From NCBI RefSeq assembly GCF_009730915.1, contig NC_052488.1:23225868-23289867 (forward strand): a stretch of DNA of 64,000 nt, written 5' to 3'. Of the stretch, positions 11,715-24,010 are shown piece by piece. The position numbers were made by a program, and so were the translations under genes. The notes beneath the pieces were generated by a model that was not told where the DNA came from, made no database searches, and worked only from the letters and a program-made list of their open reading frames with translations. Numbering within the stretch: the stretch's first letter is position 1; each line of letters opens with the position of its first letter. This stretch comes from Dioscorea cayenensis subsp. rotundata (lineage: Eukaryota; Streptophyta; Magnoliopsida; Dioscoreales; Dioscoreaceae).

Positions 11715-13756
11715 TAGATAACTATGAGTGATGGGTGAATGACAATACTGTATAAATATATTATAAAAAATACTACATAAGCACAATAAACTCACGGTTT
11801 ACCAGATCCCCTATAAGAACTAAGAAGAACTGAATTCTTCATCCCTCCAGAATTGTAAAATTATTTTTGAAATTGTGGTCATCGATATATCATCTCGACG
11901 CATACAGTAAGTCTTTTATTACCCCCATGTTAACCTGCTCAACATGTAAATCCCTAAGAGATCGTTAAGTCCACCGCACTTTATCTCAGATCTTTGACAT
12001 CCCTTTGTAGGGAGACGCTTTGTCGCCATTTGTCAATATATATATAATTAATTAATAATAATTGTAATCAACAGCAAAAAGAAATACAAATTAATGTTAA
12101 ACTCTGATGGATATTAACCAATGTAATGAACATCTAAACTACCTGCAGCAAAAACCACCGGTTCGAGAGGAGCGCAAGTACAATTCTGTTCTAGGCTGTG
12201 TGAACTATAGATCAACAAGAATCATAGCTTCACTTCAAATGCAATCCATTTGGAGCAATTGGTGGCAATAAGCTGATATATTCAAAACAACATATGGCGA
12301 CCAAATTTTCTTCTACCTAGGGAACACGACAAAGACAGCCAAAACTTCAATAAAATTGCTTCATATGTAGTATTCAATAAAGAACCAAGACCTTCAAGGA
12401 AGAAAAAGACAGTGAGATGCTGAATGAGTAAAACTGATGACCGAGGAACCACATCAGTTCCCAGATCATAGAGATTTCCTACTGATCTTCCCTATTGCAG
12501 TGCGCCTATCTAATGTAAAATGGTCAGAGCCGAAAACTGTTATGATCCCAATACGATCTCCGAAAGATTAACAGGATGAGAAAATTTTCTCTAATGATGA
12601 AGATTTAGGGGAAGGAAATTAAATAATTACAAAATGGCAAAAATAATTATGTACTCTAAAAATAACTTGCTATCCAGCGAAAGCAGTGTTACAAATGCCT
12701 GCAGGCACTCATGTGATTCTGAACAATTAATTAGGACACCAGAAAGCAGCCAAACTTCCAAGAGTAAATCAAGTTGGATAAAGAGAACAGTCTATACACT
12801 ATAAATCAATAATCTTAATATAGAACCAATTCTTAAAAGAGAAGGCATTATGTAGCGCTAATATAACGTAGATGTAGGAACAAGCTTAACATGAAGTACC
12901 TCCAGATAAGCTGAGTAACAAGTAAAAGAAATTAGATAAATAATCAGACATGTTTGAAGACTCACTAATACAAAGTATTGTTAAAAGAACTAAAGCAAAT
13001 GACGACTAAAAGTCCAGCCAAAGATAAAGGAGGAACTTTAGCTACGTACACTGTTGAGAAAAGCAATCCATTGACCAAGAAAGAATGTGTCTCCAGGGGT
13101 GAAAAATTATTCAAGGGATACCAGAAACCAAGTAATGATTAAGTTGATAAGCTTTACATCAATGACAGAATTTTGAATATGGAAAAGAATAAAGCACAGA
13201 GAAACAGAAAGTAATCAGGTGATCAACATAATGTACATGCCCGAAATGTATGAAATCAAATAAGCTAACTAGAATGCAACAAATTTTGAATATAAAAAAT
13301 TCAATTAGTGTAGTAATATGATATATTGTGTTAAAATACAGGCATCTGCACAAGCAAAACCAAAATTCATTGCATGGAACATGCCAACTAGATTGATTTT
13401 CATATTTATGAATAAACAGAAGCATGCTAGAAACAGCTCATCTTTCAAGGGATAAAGATATTAAAATTTGCAGGACAACGCACTAACTTAACAAGTAGAA
13501 AATAGAATAGAGAATCAGTTTAGAAAATAATATCATTAAAAAAATAATAGCATGTGGCTCATGTTCTGAAGTGCCCATGCTTGATATCAGCAACAAGAGT
13601 TCTCACACTGGTGGTGGGCTAATAAGTAAAAAATGGCCATTGACCATAGGGACATATCCCCTAATATTAAGCTAAAAAAAATTGCATTAAAAAATAGAAC
13701 AAGTGGGGGTTCTCGATGTTTTCATTCCAATCTATACTATGATTTCATAGCACTCG

Positions 13757-13794
<38 letters not shown>

Positions 13795-14963
13795 AGCATT
13801 ATTACTGTGTTTAGCATTCAGATAGCATATTTACTTGGTATGACCTTCAATCACCAACGCCATTGTTGTTTTTCGTTTCAAAAATAATCTCTTGTTAAAT
13901 CTATGTTTAACTAAAGATAACCCAAATTTTTTAAGACTAGTTTAATTTTAAAATAAAACTAAGTTTAGAATGTTTATTTTCTATTAGGGCTAAAAAATGT
14001 TTAGTTTATAAATATTAGCATAGTGTTAGTTCTTTGCAATAATTAGGAGAGATATTTGAGTAGATAACTCTTTAATATATATTGAGTAATTTAAAAGCTC
14101 TTGTTTTGTTTTGAATATGCAATATGATATTATATCTCTAATTATACTCTCGTAAATCGCTAATGTTCATAAGCTACAGTGACAGTAAAACGTCATCTTC
14201 TTGTCGAATATTAACTAAAAAGTGTAGCAGGAGTTGATTTATCGTAAATACAAACAAGACAAGCAATCATGTGGTGGTCCTTACCTCCACTAAATGCCTC
14301 GACCCCAAAATTTAATTGAAATCAAATTATAAAATCTATAAAAACAAAGCAAAGTGATTAGAGAAACCTAATCCAAACCGTGCAAATTGAGAATGATCAC
14401 CAGAAGGACTTCCAATGACTGGCTCAATTTGCAAACCCCACGATCACCGATTCACCAGCTCCCCCTTGTGAGAGTAGGATTCTAATGTCTTGGTCCAATC
14501 TCAGAGGATTAGAGCAAACTCCAGCGGGGAAATTTGGGGATTTTCAAATGAATGACCAGAAGTGGAAAGGGAGGGAGAACAAGAAGTGAAAGTTTTTTTT
14601 AGAGAAAATGCCGCCCAAAAAAGTATTCGGCCAATTGGGCCAGGGATCCATTAGTCCATTATACTTAGAGTCCATACATAATTTTAATTTTTTCAGGTTT
14701 TTTTAATAAAATGAATAAAACACATTTAATTTAAATTTTAAAACTTAATTATTCAAAAAAAAAAATTAAAACTTAAGAATAGGGTGAACAAAATAAGGAA
14801 AGTGCAATTGGCCTGGACTTATCCTGTACTGTATTTTGTTATGAATGAATATCATCTATCCATTTTTTTTAAAAAATAAAATAAAATAAGAAAAGTGGTT
14901 ATGGAGAAGAGACATGAATTTAAAAAAAAAATGCAAAATGTGCACACCAATAGTGGAGATGGA
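11715..14963. other. Intergenic block shared with copy B; possible relict spliced transcript
   Basis: No protein-coding frame was recognised. The block is collinear with 25805-30746. A non-AT-rich stretch at about 14360-14620, read on the minus strand, resembles an untranslated first exon followed by a GT and a T-rich intron, and other exon-like islands occur near 14290, 13340, 12690, 12500 and 12160. A (TA)n tract lies at about 13758-13791. LINE-tail-like sequences occur near 14695-14720 and 14845-14870, the latter being the empty site of the LINE inserted in copy B. Confidence 0.4.
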
Positions 14964-15658
14964 TGGATCCAGTGGCGGAGCTAGAAGTTAAAAGTTAGGG
15001 GGGCAAATTAAAAAAAATTAATTAATTAACTAATTAAAAATTTTATGTTTTTAAAATTTATTTATATGATAATTTATAGTTTAGTTTATAAAAATCATAT
15101 ATTTAAAAAACTCTACTTATATAAATTAATTTGTAAAAAAAATTAAAAACTAAAACATAGAGTTAAAAAAATGCTACACAAAGTAATTTATAAAATATTA
15201 ATAAATCAAATAATAAATTTTTGATAATATTTTTTAAAAAAATAATATGTTTTAGATTAATTTTTTTTTGTTAACAAAAGTGACAATGCTGTATAGATTT
15301 GGGCGTGTGCTGGGATGAAATTTAATTATATAATTCACGCACTCTCAATCGGGGATGAAGAGCTTGGGTTATAAACCAACACTCACAACCGATGTCGACC
15401 CGTTATCTTTATTGCTTTTAATAAGTTTTGAACTAGAGATCTCATCAAGTACTATTAGACTATAAGCCCTTTTGATTGTTTTAAACTATATTTATTAATT
15501 TGTAAAAAAAATTAATTTTTTAAAAAATAAAAATAAAAAACAATAGAGAGATGATTTTAAAAAATAAAAATAAAAAACTTAGAAAGAGAGAGATAGGGGT
15601 GGAAGAAAGAGAATAAAAAAACTAATTAGAGAGAGAGAATTAAAGAGAGAAAGAGAAG

Positions 15659-15697
<39 letters not shown>

Positions 15698-15810
15698 CGG
15701 CCAGGCGAGGGGGAAGGGGGCGGCCGGAGAGAGAGAGTGTGGAAAAAGGGAGCAAGAGAGAAGGGGGAGGGGGGCCGCCGGCGGCAGGGGAAAAGTGATA
15801 CACATATTAT
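14964..15810. other. Segment private to copy A
   Basis: At 14963 the match to copy B stops, and at 15811 it resumes with 17504 of copy B. The 0.85 kb between is therefore an alternative to the 8.3 kb at 17505-25804. It begins GTGGCGGAGCTAGAAG followed by a run of G, a sequence type often found at the edge of plant transposon fragments, then AT-rich DNA. It ends in a GA-rich tract and a GC-rich patch. No coding content was recognised. Confidence 0.6.
15661..15694. repeat. (GA)n microsatellite
   Basis: A perfect GA tract of about 32 bases sits inside a longer purine-rich region (15590-15790). Confidence 0.9.
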
Positions 15811-15971
15811 ACAAGAGAACCAGGGAATAACTTGGTTCGGGAGAACTTCAAATTATACACATATTATTATTATTATTATGCATTTTTTTTATTATTTTTA
15901 TGGTTGGAAAAGTGATTCAAAGGAAAGCAAAAGCAAGACAAATTAAGAAAAAAAAAAAATTTTGTGATTAG
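15811..15971 (+). repeat. Inner end of the inverted repeat, left side
   Basis: The sequence starting ACAAGAGAACCAGGGAATAA matches the reverse complement of 17325-17504, including an ATT/AAT trinucleotide tract and the CTTTGAATCACTTTT segment. The two copies flank the first assembly gap. They could be the innermost part of the two arms, or the terminal repeats of one element spanning the gap. Confidence 0.8.
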
Positions 15972-16324
15972 TAATATGATTCTATCTTGGATTTCTGCAG
16001 ATTCAGACTCCCACCAATTGGAAGTCTTAGAGGGTAATCAGATGATCAAGCGTTTCTTAAACTTCCTCAGTTCCAGATCTACTGACCACACCGGAGATCT
16101 GACGCCCAATCCGATTCAGGAGTAGTTCGCTTTTTTCTTCACGAAATTTGACCTGGCTCCATACTACCGACTGCACGGCCTACATCGCTTCTCTCTTCCT
16201 CCACCTGCTTTCTACGTGCCTCGCTCTCCTCATCTCTCAGTGAGGATAGCAGTCTCTAGCTTTGCTTTGTCATTGCCTTATCTTTCTAGTTTGCTTTCTC
16301 CGCCCCTTTTTAATAAATTTGTTA
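15972..16324. other. Unassigned sequence before gap 1
   Basis: About 350 bp of mixed composition with no match elsewhere in the window and no recognised gene. It ends at the run of N. Confidence 0.5.
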
Positions 16325-17324
16325 NNNNNNNNNNNNNNNNNNNNNNNNNNNNNNNNNNNNNNNNNNNNNNNNNNNNNNNNNNNNNNNNNNNNNNNNNNNN
16401 NNNNNNNNNNNNNNNNNNNNNNNNNNNNNNNNNNNNNNNNNNNNNNNNNNNNNNNNNNNNNNNNNNNNNNNNNNNNNNNNNNNNNNNNNNNNNNNNNNNN
16501 NNNNNNNNNNNNNNNNNNNNNNNNNNNNNNNNNNNNNNNNNNNNNNNNNNNNNNNNNNNNNNNNNNNNNNNNNNNNNNNNNNNNNNNNNNNNNNNNNNNN
16601 NNNNNNNNNNNNNNNNNNNNNNNNNNNNNNNNNNNNNNNNNNNNNNNNNNNNNNNNNNNNNNNNNNNNNNNNNNNNNNNNNNNNNNNNNNNNNNNNNNNN
16701 NNNNNNNNNNNNNNNNNNNNNNNNNNNNNNNNNNNNNNNNNNNNNNNNNNNNNNNNNNNNNNNNNNNNNNNNNNNNNNNNNNNNNNNNNNNNNNNNNNNN
16801 NNNNNNNNNNNNNNNNNNNNNNNNNNNNNNNNNNNNNNNNNNNNNNNNNNNNNNNNNNNNNNNNNNNNNNNNNNNNNNNNNNNNNNNNNNNNNNNNNNNN
16901 NNNNNNNNNNNNNNNNNNNNNNNNNNNNNNNNNNNNNNNNNNNNNNNNNNNNNNNNNNNNNNNNNNNNNNNNNNNNNNNNNNNNNNNNNNNNNNNNNNNN
17001 NNNNNNNNNNNNNNNNNNNNNNNNNNNNNNNNNNNNNNNNNNNNNNNNNNNNNNNNNNNNNNNNNNNNNNNNNNNNNNNNNNNNNNNNNNNNNNNNNNNN
17101 NNNNNNNNNNNNNNNNNNNNNNNNNNNNNNNNNNNNNNNNNNNNNNNNNNNNNNNNNNNNNNNNNNNNNNNNNNNNNNNNNNNNNNNNNNNNNNNNNNNN
17201 NNNNNNNNNNNNNNNNNNNNNNNNNNNNNNNNNNNNNNNNNNNNNNNNNNNNNNNNNNNNNNNNNNNNNNNNNNNNNNNNNNNNNNNNNNNNNNNNNNNN
17301 NNNNNNNNNNNNNNNNNNNNNNNN
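16325..17324. other. Assembly gap of exactly 1000 N
   Basis: A run of exactly 1000 N is a conventional placeholder for a gap of unknown size between contigs. Reading frames crossing it are meaningless. Confidence 0.99.
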
Positions 17325-17414
17325 CAATTACTAAACACATAATTTTCTTTTCTTAATTTATCTTGCTTTTGCTATCCTTTGAATCACTTTTTCCAAACAT
17401 AAAAATAATTACGC

Positions 17415-17453
<39 letters not shown>
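17415..17453. repeat. (AAT)n microsatellite
   Basis: About 13 units of a trinucleotide tract. The counterpart in copy A near 15862-15880 is much shorter. Confidence 0.85.
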
Positions 17454-17504
17454 TGTGTATAATTTGAAGTTCTCCAGAACCAAGTTATTCCCTGGTTCTC
17501 TTGT

Positions 17505-17864
17505 GTCATAGTCTAACATTTGTCCCTTAACAACAACATAAAAAAATAACAACATTATATTGGGACACATATCAAATGATAGAGGAGAGGCCAGATTTTC
17601 AGTCTATTGGCGTCGGGTCACCTTCGTGGGATGTTAAAGTGCTCGGGTGTCGGCGTGGGCTCCACGAGTTCAATCCCCATCTCGCGAGGTGAGGGCAGCG
17701 GTCGGTGGTGGCGGCTCCCACGTGTTCGTCCCGCAGGTTCGGGCTTGTCGCCTTACTCAATTATTGATAGAGGAGAACCGGTGAATAAACTGGTTTTATA
17801 ACCATACTAAATAATTTCGAATAATTTATGTAAGGGTCATGCTAGCACAAAACCATAATATTTA
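17505..17864. other. Copy-B-specific flank left of the transposon block
   Basis: Contains a GC-rich patch (about 17607-17760) with no convincing protein. Absent from copy A. It ends in AATATTTA (17857-17864), a possible target duplication of the element that follows. Confidence 0.4.
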
Positions 17865-18235
17865 GGGAAAATTATTTTTTACCCCCTAACAATTTAAAAA
17901 ATTCCCAGACAACCCCTCTGAGTTTTGAATTTGCCGGACAACCCTTTCTTTTTTGTTTCACTTCATTTTTTCCCCTTTCAGCTAATTCCGTCTAATTCAT
18001 TTGATTGAATTCCATTTTTACCCTCAACAATGGTGGAAAAAAGCACATCATCTTTTTTAAAATAACCCAGTTTTTTCACATCTTTCAAATATTTTTTGAA
18101 AGACCTTGAAAGCCCTCACCACGGATCTCCGGGTGGCGCTTCGACCATTTTCATCACCATCATTACATTGCTATGGGTTCTTCGGGTTTGCCTTGACGAT
18201 GAAGTCGGTGGGAAAGGCTCGGCCTTGAAAAGGAA

Positions 18236-18434
18236 TGTAAAAGTGAAGAATGAATTATATACTATCATTGATAAAGATGAACATATATATATACAGAGAA
18301 AGATCTGTGCATCCCTACAAATCGATGGCGATTAGCAACAAATCAGGCTGTTAACTATAAATTAGTGATTACAATAGTATATACAAAATCTTCTATTCTT
18401 AATATAGAAGATACGGAAGATTAATTTCCTAACA
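18236..18434 (-). repeat. 3' LTR of Copia-1
   Basis: Pairs with 23097-23293. About ten differences and a TA-tract length change are visible by eye, so the insertion is not very recent. Confidence 0.93.
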
Positions 18435-18834
18435 CCCCTCCTCAGAGTTGGACGGTGGATATCTTGTACTCCCAACTCACGAACCATAGGAATAAAGATC
18501 TCTTTTTCCCAGAGGTTTGGTTAGAACATACGCGATTGATGTCGAGATCTTACAAACTTTTGTTGTTATGGAGCCATCTTGAATTTTATCTCTTATATAA
18601 TGACAATCCATTTCAATGTGCCTTGTGCGTTCATGAAAATCTTGGATTATTTTGCAATATGTAATGTTGCTCTATTATCATGATACAATTGATGAGGTTC
18701 TTGTTGTAGGATTCCCCAAATCTACGAGCAAATCCAGAACCCAAGATAACTCCTGACAAGCTCCTGCCATTGCGCGTGATACGCTTCAAGCGAAGAAAGT
18801 GAGACGGGTTTTACGCGTTTTGATTTCCATGAAA

Positions 18835-21655
18835 TCAATGAAGGGCCAAGAAAGACACGGTATCACGTGGTTGATCTCCTAGTCGTGAGCAACACTGCTT
18901 GATCCGAGTCATAATAAGCTCGAAGTTTAAGATCACTCTTTGAGCGAAGAATAAGCCTTGACCAGGTGCGCCTTTTAAGTAACGAACAACTCGAAGGGCT
19001 GCCTCCATATGGAGCTTCCTAGGTTGATGCATAAATTTGCTAAGAATATGAACAGAATACATGATATCTGGTCTTGTGACAGTAAGGTATATCAACCTCC
19101 CAACTAATCTTCTATATTGGCTTGGATCTTTAAGCAAGTCACTATTATCAGATAATTTCAGACCTCGCTCCATAGGGAGTATCAGCAGTGCACCCAATAA
19201 TCATGTATCCTTAATAATCTCTAGAGCATATTTGCGTTGGGAAGCAAAGATTCCATTCCTAGATGAGGAAATTTCAATGCCAAGAAAGTATTTTTAATTC
19301 ACTCAAGATCTTTGAGGCGGAAATGGTCATGCAGAGATTTCTTAATTGTAGCAATACTAATTGGATCATTTCCAGTAATCAGAATTTCATCAACATAAAT
19401 TAGAATAGCAGTGAAAGACTTGCCTTCTCTTTTAGTGAACAAAGAATAGTCGACTTTGGATTGCACATATCCAAATGATCAAAATAGCCTCACGAGAATT
19501 TTTGAGAACCATTGAGCGCTAGGGCACATTTCGGGACCATAGAGATTTATGGAGTCAGACAAAAATAAATGTTCCCTCCCCGTCTTGAAGCCCGGTGGAG
19601 ACATATAAATTTCTTCATGAAGATCACACCATGGAGGAAGGCATTATTGACATCAAGTTGGTGAAGAGACCAACCATGAGTAGCGGCGAGACAAGCAAGT
19701 AGCTGGATCGAAACAAGTTTCGCGATGGGAGAGAAAGTGTCTTGATAATCCACACCCTCAATTGTGTAAAACCCTTGGCCACTAATCGTGCTTTGTATTT
19801 GTCAATGGAACCATCAGATTTGTGCTTGATTTTTGTAGACCCAACGACGACCCAATGGGTTTCTTGCGGAAGGAAGAGGCATCAAAGTCCAGTGCCATTG
19901 ACTCGGAGAGCCTCCATTCGAGTTGCATGGCACTTTGCCACTCAGGATGAACTGCAGCCTCATAATAACCACTGGGTTCTGTTTGTTGACTAATTTGAGC
20001 AACAAAAGAATGATGTGCAGGTAGATAGCGGTGATATGAAACATAATTGGCCAGTGGATGGTGGGTACCTTTGGTCGGGACCTGGAGTTAAGGAGGTTGA
20101 TTGATTAGAGCAAACATGTGAGCAAATGTAATCAATGAGCTTTCTTGGAGGACGGTGTGGCGGCTGGAGGCGACGGAGGAGCGGCTGAGGTTTAGATGTA
20201 GATGGGTCAAAGGAAAGAAGAGGCAGTTCGGTGAGAGAGAAATCGAGAGCAGGGAGGAGAGGAAGAAGTATTCGGAGATGCGGTGAGGGAGAAGGAGAGG
20301 TTGTAGGAGACTGAGGCGGAGTGATTATGGGTGGAGTTGAGATTTTTGGACGACGAGCATAAGTGTGAAGGATGGGTGGGGCTTGTGGTGATGATGGAGC
20401 TGGTGAGATTGGGAGAGGAGAAGAAGAAGTCGCGAGGGGATTGGACTCGAGAAAAGTGGGTCGATGGTGTGTCGTGGGCCACCAAAGGGAATTGGGCCGA
20501 GTATTAGTGGAAGGTGTGATAGTAGAATTGGTCTTGGTCAACTTATAAGGAAAAATGGATTCATGGAATATGACATCACGGCTAATGAAAAACTTTTTGG
20601 TTGATAAATTAAACAGTTTGTAAGCTTTTTGGCCGACAGGGATAGCCGGCCAATTGAAGGAAAAGAGCGATGGTCAAACTTATGGGAAGGATGGACATTA
20701 GTAGCATAGGCTAGACACCCAAAAACACGGACATGAGAAAAAGAAGGTGACCTTGAGTAAAGAAGTTCAAACGGAGTTTTGAAAGAGAGAATCGGAGAAG
20801 GGAGTCGCTTGATGATATGGATAGCAGTTAAAACACATTCTCCCTAGAATTGAGTAGGGAGTTGGGATTGGAATTTCAAAGCTCGAGCAACTTGTAATAT
20901 GTGACAATGTTTGCGTTCCACAACCCCATTTTGTTGAGGTGTGTAAACACAAGAATGTTGAAAGATGACACCGTGATCATTAAAAAGAGCAGTGAGGAGA
21001 AATTCTCCACCATTGTCACTTGAAAAGTTTTGATCGAGAATCAAATTGAGTGAGAACATAAGCGAAAAACCGTTTTTAAAAGATATTGTGCTTCATCTTT
21101 TGTGCCGCATCAAGAAAAATCCATGTAAAAGCGTGTATAATCATCAACAATGGTAAGAAAGTAATAAGCACCGAGAAAAAGAAGGGTGTGATAACGACCC
21201 CCAAATGTCACAATGAATAAGCTCAAAAGGTTTTATAGAAGAAATAATACTGGTATTGAAAGGTAGACGACTTTGCTTAGCCAAAGGACAAATAGGACAA
21301 GCATTATTTGACTCAACAGAAAAATTCAAAAAGTTCTTGGCAAGGAACCTCAGACGAGATGGTGAGACATGGCCAAGCCGATTATGCCAGGTCGATGGGT
21401 GAGATGGTGAGATTGCGGGGATCGATCGGTTTGAGGATGAGGAGATATCCTGCTTTCTAGTGCCATCAAATAATACAATCCGTCACATTGTTTACCCAAA
21501 CCAATCGTCCTCCTCGTAGCCAGATCCTGCAAAATACACCAATAAGGAAAGAGCGTCACGGAACAATTCAAGCCTCTAGTCAAGTCGACTCCACGGACAT
21601 CAAGTTGACTTTGAATGTGAAAGCACAGATAACACATCATGCGAGATAATATCAC
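18835..21655 (-). pseudogene. Copia-1 pol remnant (integrase, reverse transcriptase, RNase H)
   Basis: Read from high to low coordinate. The integrase region shows CPLAKQSRLPF, HCDIWG (about 21220), SSDNGGEF and YTPQQNGVVERKH (about 20900-21020). A Pro/Ser/Thr-rich linker follows (about 20200-20540). The reverse transcriptase shows YQDTFSPIAKL and QLDVNNAFLHG (about 19620-19750), and then YRRLVGRLIYLTVTRPDI and ALRVVRYLKG (about 18960-19150). These are in several frames separated by stops and indels, so no full polyprotein can be made. Confidence 0.9.
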
Positions 21656-21926
21656 GAATTTAGAGGCAAAGATCCTTTCGCAACAATATTTGCCCTTTCT
21701 CCGCTAGAGCAATATCTTGGTGATAATGAGCAATTTGTATATGTGTGCAATAACTTAGATGAAGAAGTAATGTGGTTTGTCGCCCCACTATCAATAATCC
21801 AATTGTGGGGAAGTGACGATGGACAAACTCGGCTTTGTTATCGCATTCACTTTAGAACTAGAGCCTTCACCTTGATTATTGAGAAGTGACAAAAAGTCGT
21901 TTGAGTTGGGCTTCGGACAAAAGCAG

Positions 21927-23016
21927 CTAGCAGCCTACCTTCATCTTTCGGCTTGATGCCTCAGAAACATGGTTAGCCGAATGAATATCTCTATTTGAAT
22001 TTTGGCTAAAATTCTTCTTTGATTTTGGGTGGCCTGGTGGATATCCATGTAGCTTAAAACACTTTTGGGCCCAATGGCCCAAATCTCCACAATATTTGCA
22101 TATAGGGCGACCTCTTCCGGAACCATGACGTCGATCTTTATCTTGGCGTCCTATGAATTCTCGTGCTTGAGGAGGAGATCCATTAAAACTTTGTAATTGT
22201 TGCTCAGTTCTTATTGTTGTAGAAGGAGTCGTCTTGCTGTGAATTGCTGCCATAGCTGCGGTGCTAGTACTTGAATCGCCGAGTGAGATCACCGAACTGA
22301 GGATGCGCTGCTTTTCTTCTTGGGTGACTAGTGAGTAAGCTTGTCGGATTGAGGGCAAAGGATTCATCAAGAGGATTTGACCTCTAATTGCATTATAAGT
22401 CTCATTCAAACCCATCAAGAATTGCATCAGTTTTTGTTGATCTGCTTGTGTTCCATATGAAGCATCTGAATATGTGGCCAATTCATCCCATAAGCTCTTC
22501 AGTTTGGTATAGTAAGCAGAGATAGAGAGTTGTTCTTGTCGAAGAGAAGCTATATCTCGTTGAATCTCAAAGATTCGAGGTGCGTTTCTTTGAGAGAATC
22601 GCTCACGAAGATCCTCCCAAACTTCATGAGCAGTGGGATAATATATCACACTGTCTGCAATTTCTGGATCAAGAGTATTGATGATCCAAGAATGGACCAG
22701 GTCATTGCACCGAGACCAAACGAAAGATAGCCTTCGTGGATTAATTTCTTCTAAAAGGAGCTTTGATAGAACCATTAATGAACCCGAGTTTGTTTTTGGA
22801 GTTTAAGGCCAGCGTCATAGCCCGTTTCCAACCAGAGTATTTGTCCCCATTCAAGGATTTGGAGACTAGAATCATACCTGGATTGTCTGAGTGGTAAGTG
22901 AAATAAGGATTTGAGAAATCTGCCTTCAAGGAATCTGCAGAAATTTCAAAAGTGCCACTTTTCTTGACAGGATAAGCAGGATGAGAAGATGGTGGAGGCA
23001 AATCTTCACCGGCCAT
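21927..23016 (-). pseudogene. Copia-1 gag (UBN2-type with zinc knuckle), interrupted
   Basis: Starts MAGEDLPPPSSHPAYPVKKS at 23016, 69 bases downstream of the primer-binding site. The first segment carries the usual NGDKYSGWKRAMTLAL gag head. A frame change near 22741-22775 is followed by 282 residues with the UBN2 gag core and a CCHC zinc knuckle, CKYCGDLGHWAQKC, near 22090. The knuckle binds retrotransposon RNA in virus-like particles. The frame change separates head from core. Confidence 0.88.
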
Positions 23017-23096
23017 GATGATTGAAAAAAAGATGCTACACGAAAGATTAAAGTGCAGCGATGATGAGTCAGGATCTTAGTCTCGCTCTGATACCA

Positions 23097-23293
23097 TGTA
23101 AAAGTGAAGAATGAATTATATACTATCATTGATAAAGATGAACATATATATACAGAGAAAGATCTGTGCATCCCTACAAATCAGTAACTGATTAGCAACA
23201 AATCATGTTGTTAACTATAAATTAGTGATTACAATAGTATATACAAATCTTCTATTTTTAATATGGAAGATACGGAAGATTAATTTCCTAACA
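23097..23293 (-). repeat. 5' LTR of Copia-1
   Basis: Pairs with 18236-18434 and abuts the primer-binding site on its low-coordinate side. Confidence 0.93.
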
Positions 23294-23602
23294 AGGAAGA
23301 GGCCGACAAAAATCGATATACTAATGAGAGATGTGTTGTACTTTAGAGAATCGAAGAAATCGGACGAACGAAAGGAGGATGAGGAGGGGGAAGATATTTG
23401 GTGTTTTGTAAGAGAGGAAGGAACGATTTAGAACTTATGTTGATCCCCTTGGAGATTCTTAATTGGTATGTGTGTCTTTTTTTTAATTCAAATTCATCCG
23501 ATTTATGTCGATTCTTTTTGTATGGATAAATTTGAAATTGTCGGAATGTTTATCATGTGGTTGATTGCACAAACTAGGATTGATAAAAGAAAACAAGGTA
23601 AT

Positions 23603-24010
23603 TTAAACAAAAATAACTATTGTTAAATAGAAACCAAGACTATTAAACGGAAACGCGATACCTTAAAACAGAAACTCGAATTATTAAACAGAAACAAGAT
23701 AACTTAAACAAAAACCTATTCTTAAACGTATAAAGTGTATTCGCAAACAAAAACTAAAACTATTAAACAAAAATTAGTAAACTTAATCAGATACGCATTA
23801 ACATATAATGTAAAACTATTGAAACCCAACAAATTAAAAGTAAAACATTTAACAATGCGCTCTAACATAATCGGATAAACAAAAATGAGTAAATTAAACA
23901 GTAATCGAGACTGTTAAACAAAAACGTGTTAGCTTCAACAAAAACCCGGATTGATAAACAGAATTAAAATAACTTAAACAAAAATAACTATTATTAAACA
24001 TAAAACGTTA
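23603..24010 (+). repeat. Degenerate 20-bp periodic repeat array
   Basis: The core TTAAAC recurs at 23603, 23623, 23643, 23663, 23684, 23704, 23722, then 23763, 23783, and 23894, 23914, 23934, 23954, 23974, 23994, i.e. almost strictly every 20 bases. The unit consensus is roughly TTAAACARAAACNNGAYTAN. Individual units are diverged. No coding frame runs through it. It lies in the candidate DNA transposon, so it may be subterminal transposase-binding repeats. Confidence 0.85.

Larger units (their letters stand above)
1811..15971 (+). repeat. Left arm (copy A) of a large inverted repeat
   Basis: Read in reverse complement, this block matches 17325-47280 collinearly. Position 1811 pairs with 47280, about 14963 pairs with 25805, and 15811-15971 pairs with 17325-17504. 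Both transporter genes, their introns, the LINE at 10595 and the microsatellites are shared. Homology is interrupted by insertions private to one arm: 6022-6092 and 14964-15810 in this arm; 17505-25804, 25936-27609 and 36548-43243 in the other. Shared sequence is nearly identical by eye, including introns, so the two copies are either recently duplicated or allelic. Confidence 0.93.
18236..23293 (-). mobile_element. Complete but decayed Copia LTR retrotransposon (Copia-1)
   Basis: Two LTRs of about 198 bp (18236-18434, 23097-23293) begin TGTTAGG and end TTTTACA on the minus strand. The element is flanked by a perfect 5-bp target duplication AGGAA (18231-18235, 23294-23298). The primer-binding site TGGTATCAGAGC (23085-23096, complementary to initiator-Met tRNA) directly follows the 5' LTR, and a purine tract (TGAGGAGGGG on the minus strand, about 18435-18444) precedes the 3' LTR. 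Internal order is gag, integrase, reverse transcriptase, RNase H, as in Copia. Multiple stops and frameshifts make it non-autonomous. Confidence 0.95.

Noticed and set aside
15579-15814. Ser/Leu-rich frames over the GA microsatellite
   Set aside because: Low-complexity translation of a dinucleotide repeat.
16216-17356. Long open frames across gap 1
   Set aside because: They consist almost wholly of N translated as X and are artefacts of the gap.
19990-20541. 183-residue Pro/Ser/Thr-rich minus-strand frame as a separate gene
   Set aside because: It lies exactly between integrase and reverse transcriptase of Copia-1, where such linkers are normal.
23085-23096. Sequence complementary to initiator-Met tRNA as a tRNA fragment gene
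   Set aside because: It is the primer-binding site of Copia-1, next to its LTR. The same holds at 42886, 54569 and 61319.
23603-24010. Regular 20-bp repeats as a CRISPR array
   Set aside because: Units are degenerate and contiguous without unique spacers, and the genome is a plant.
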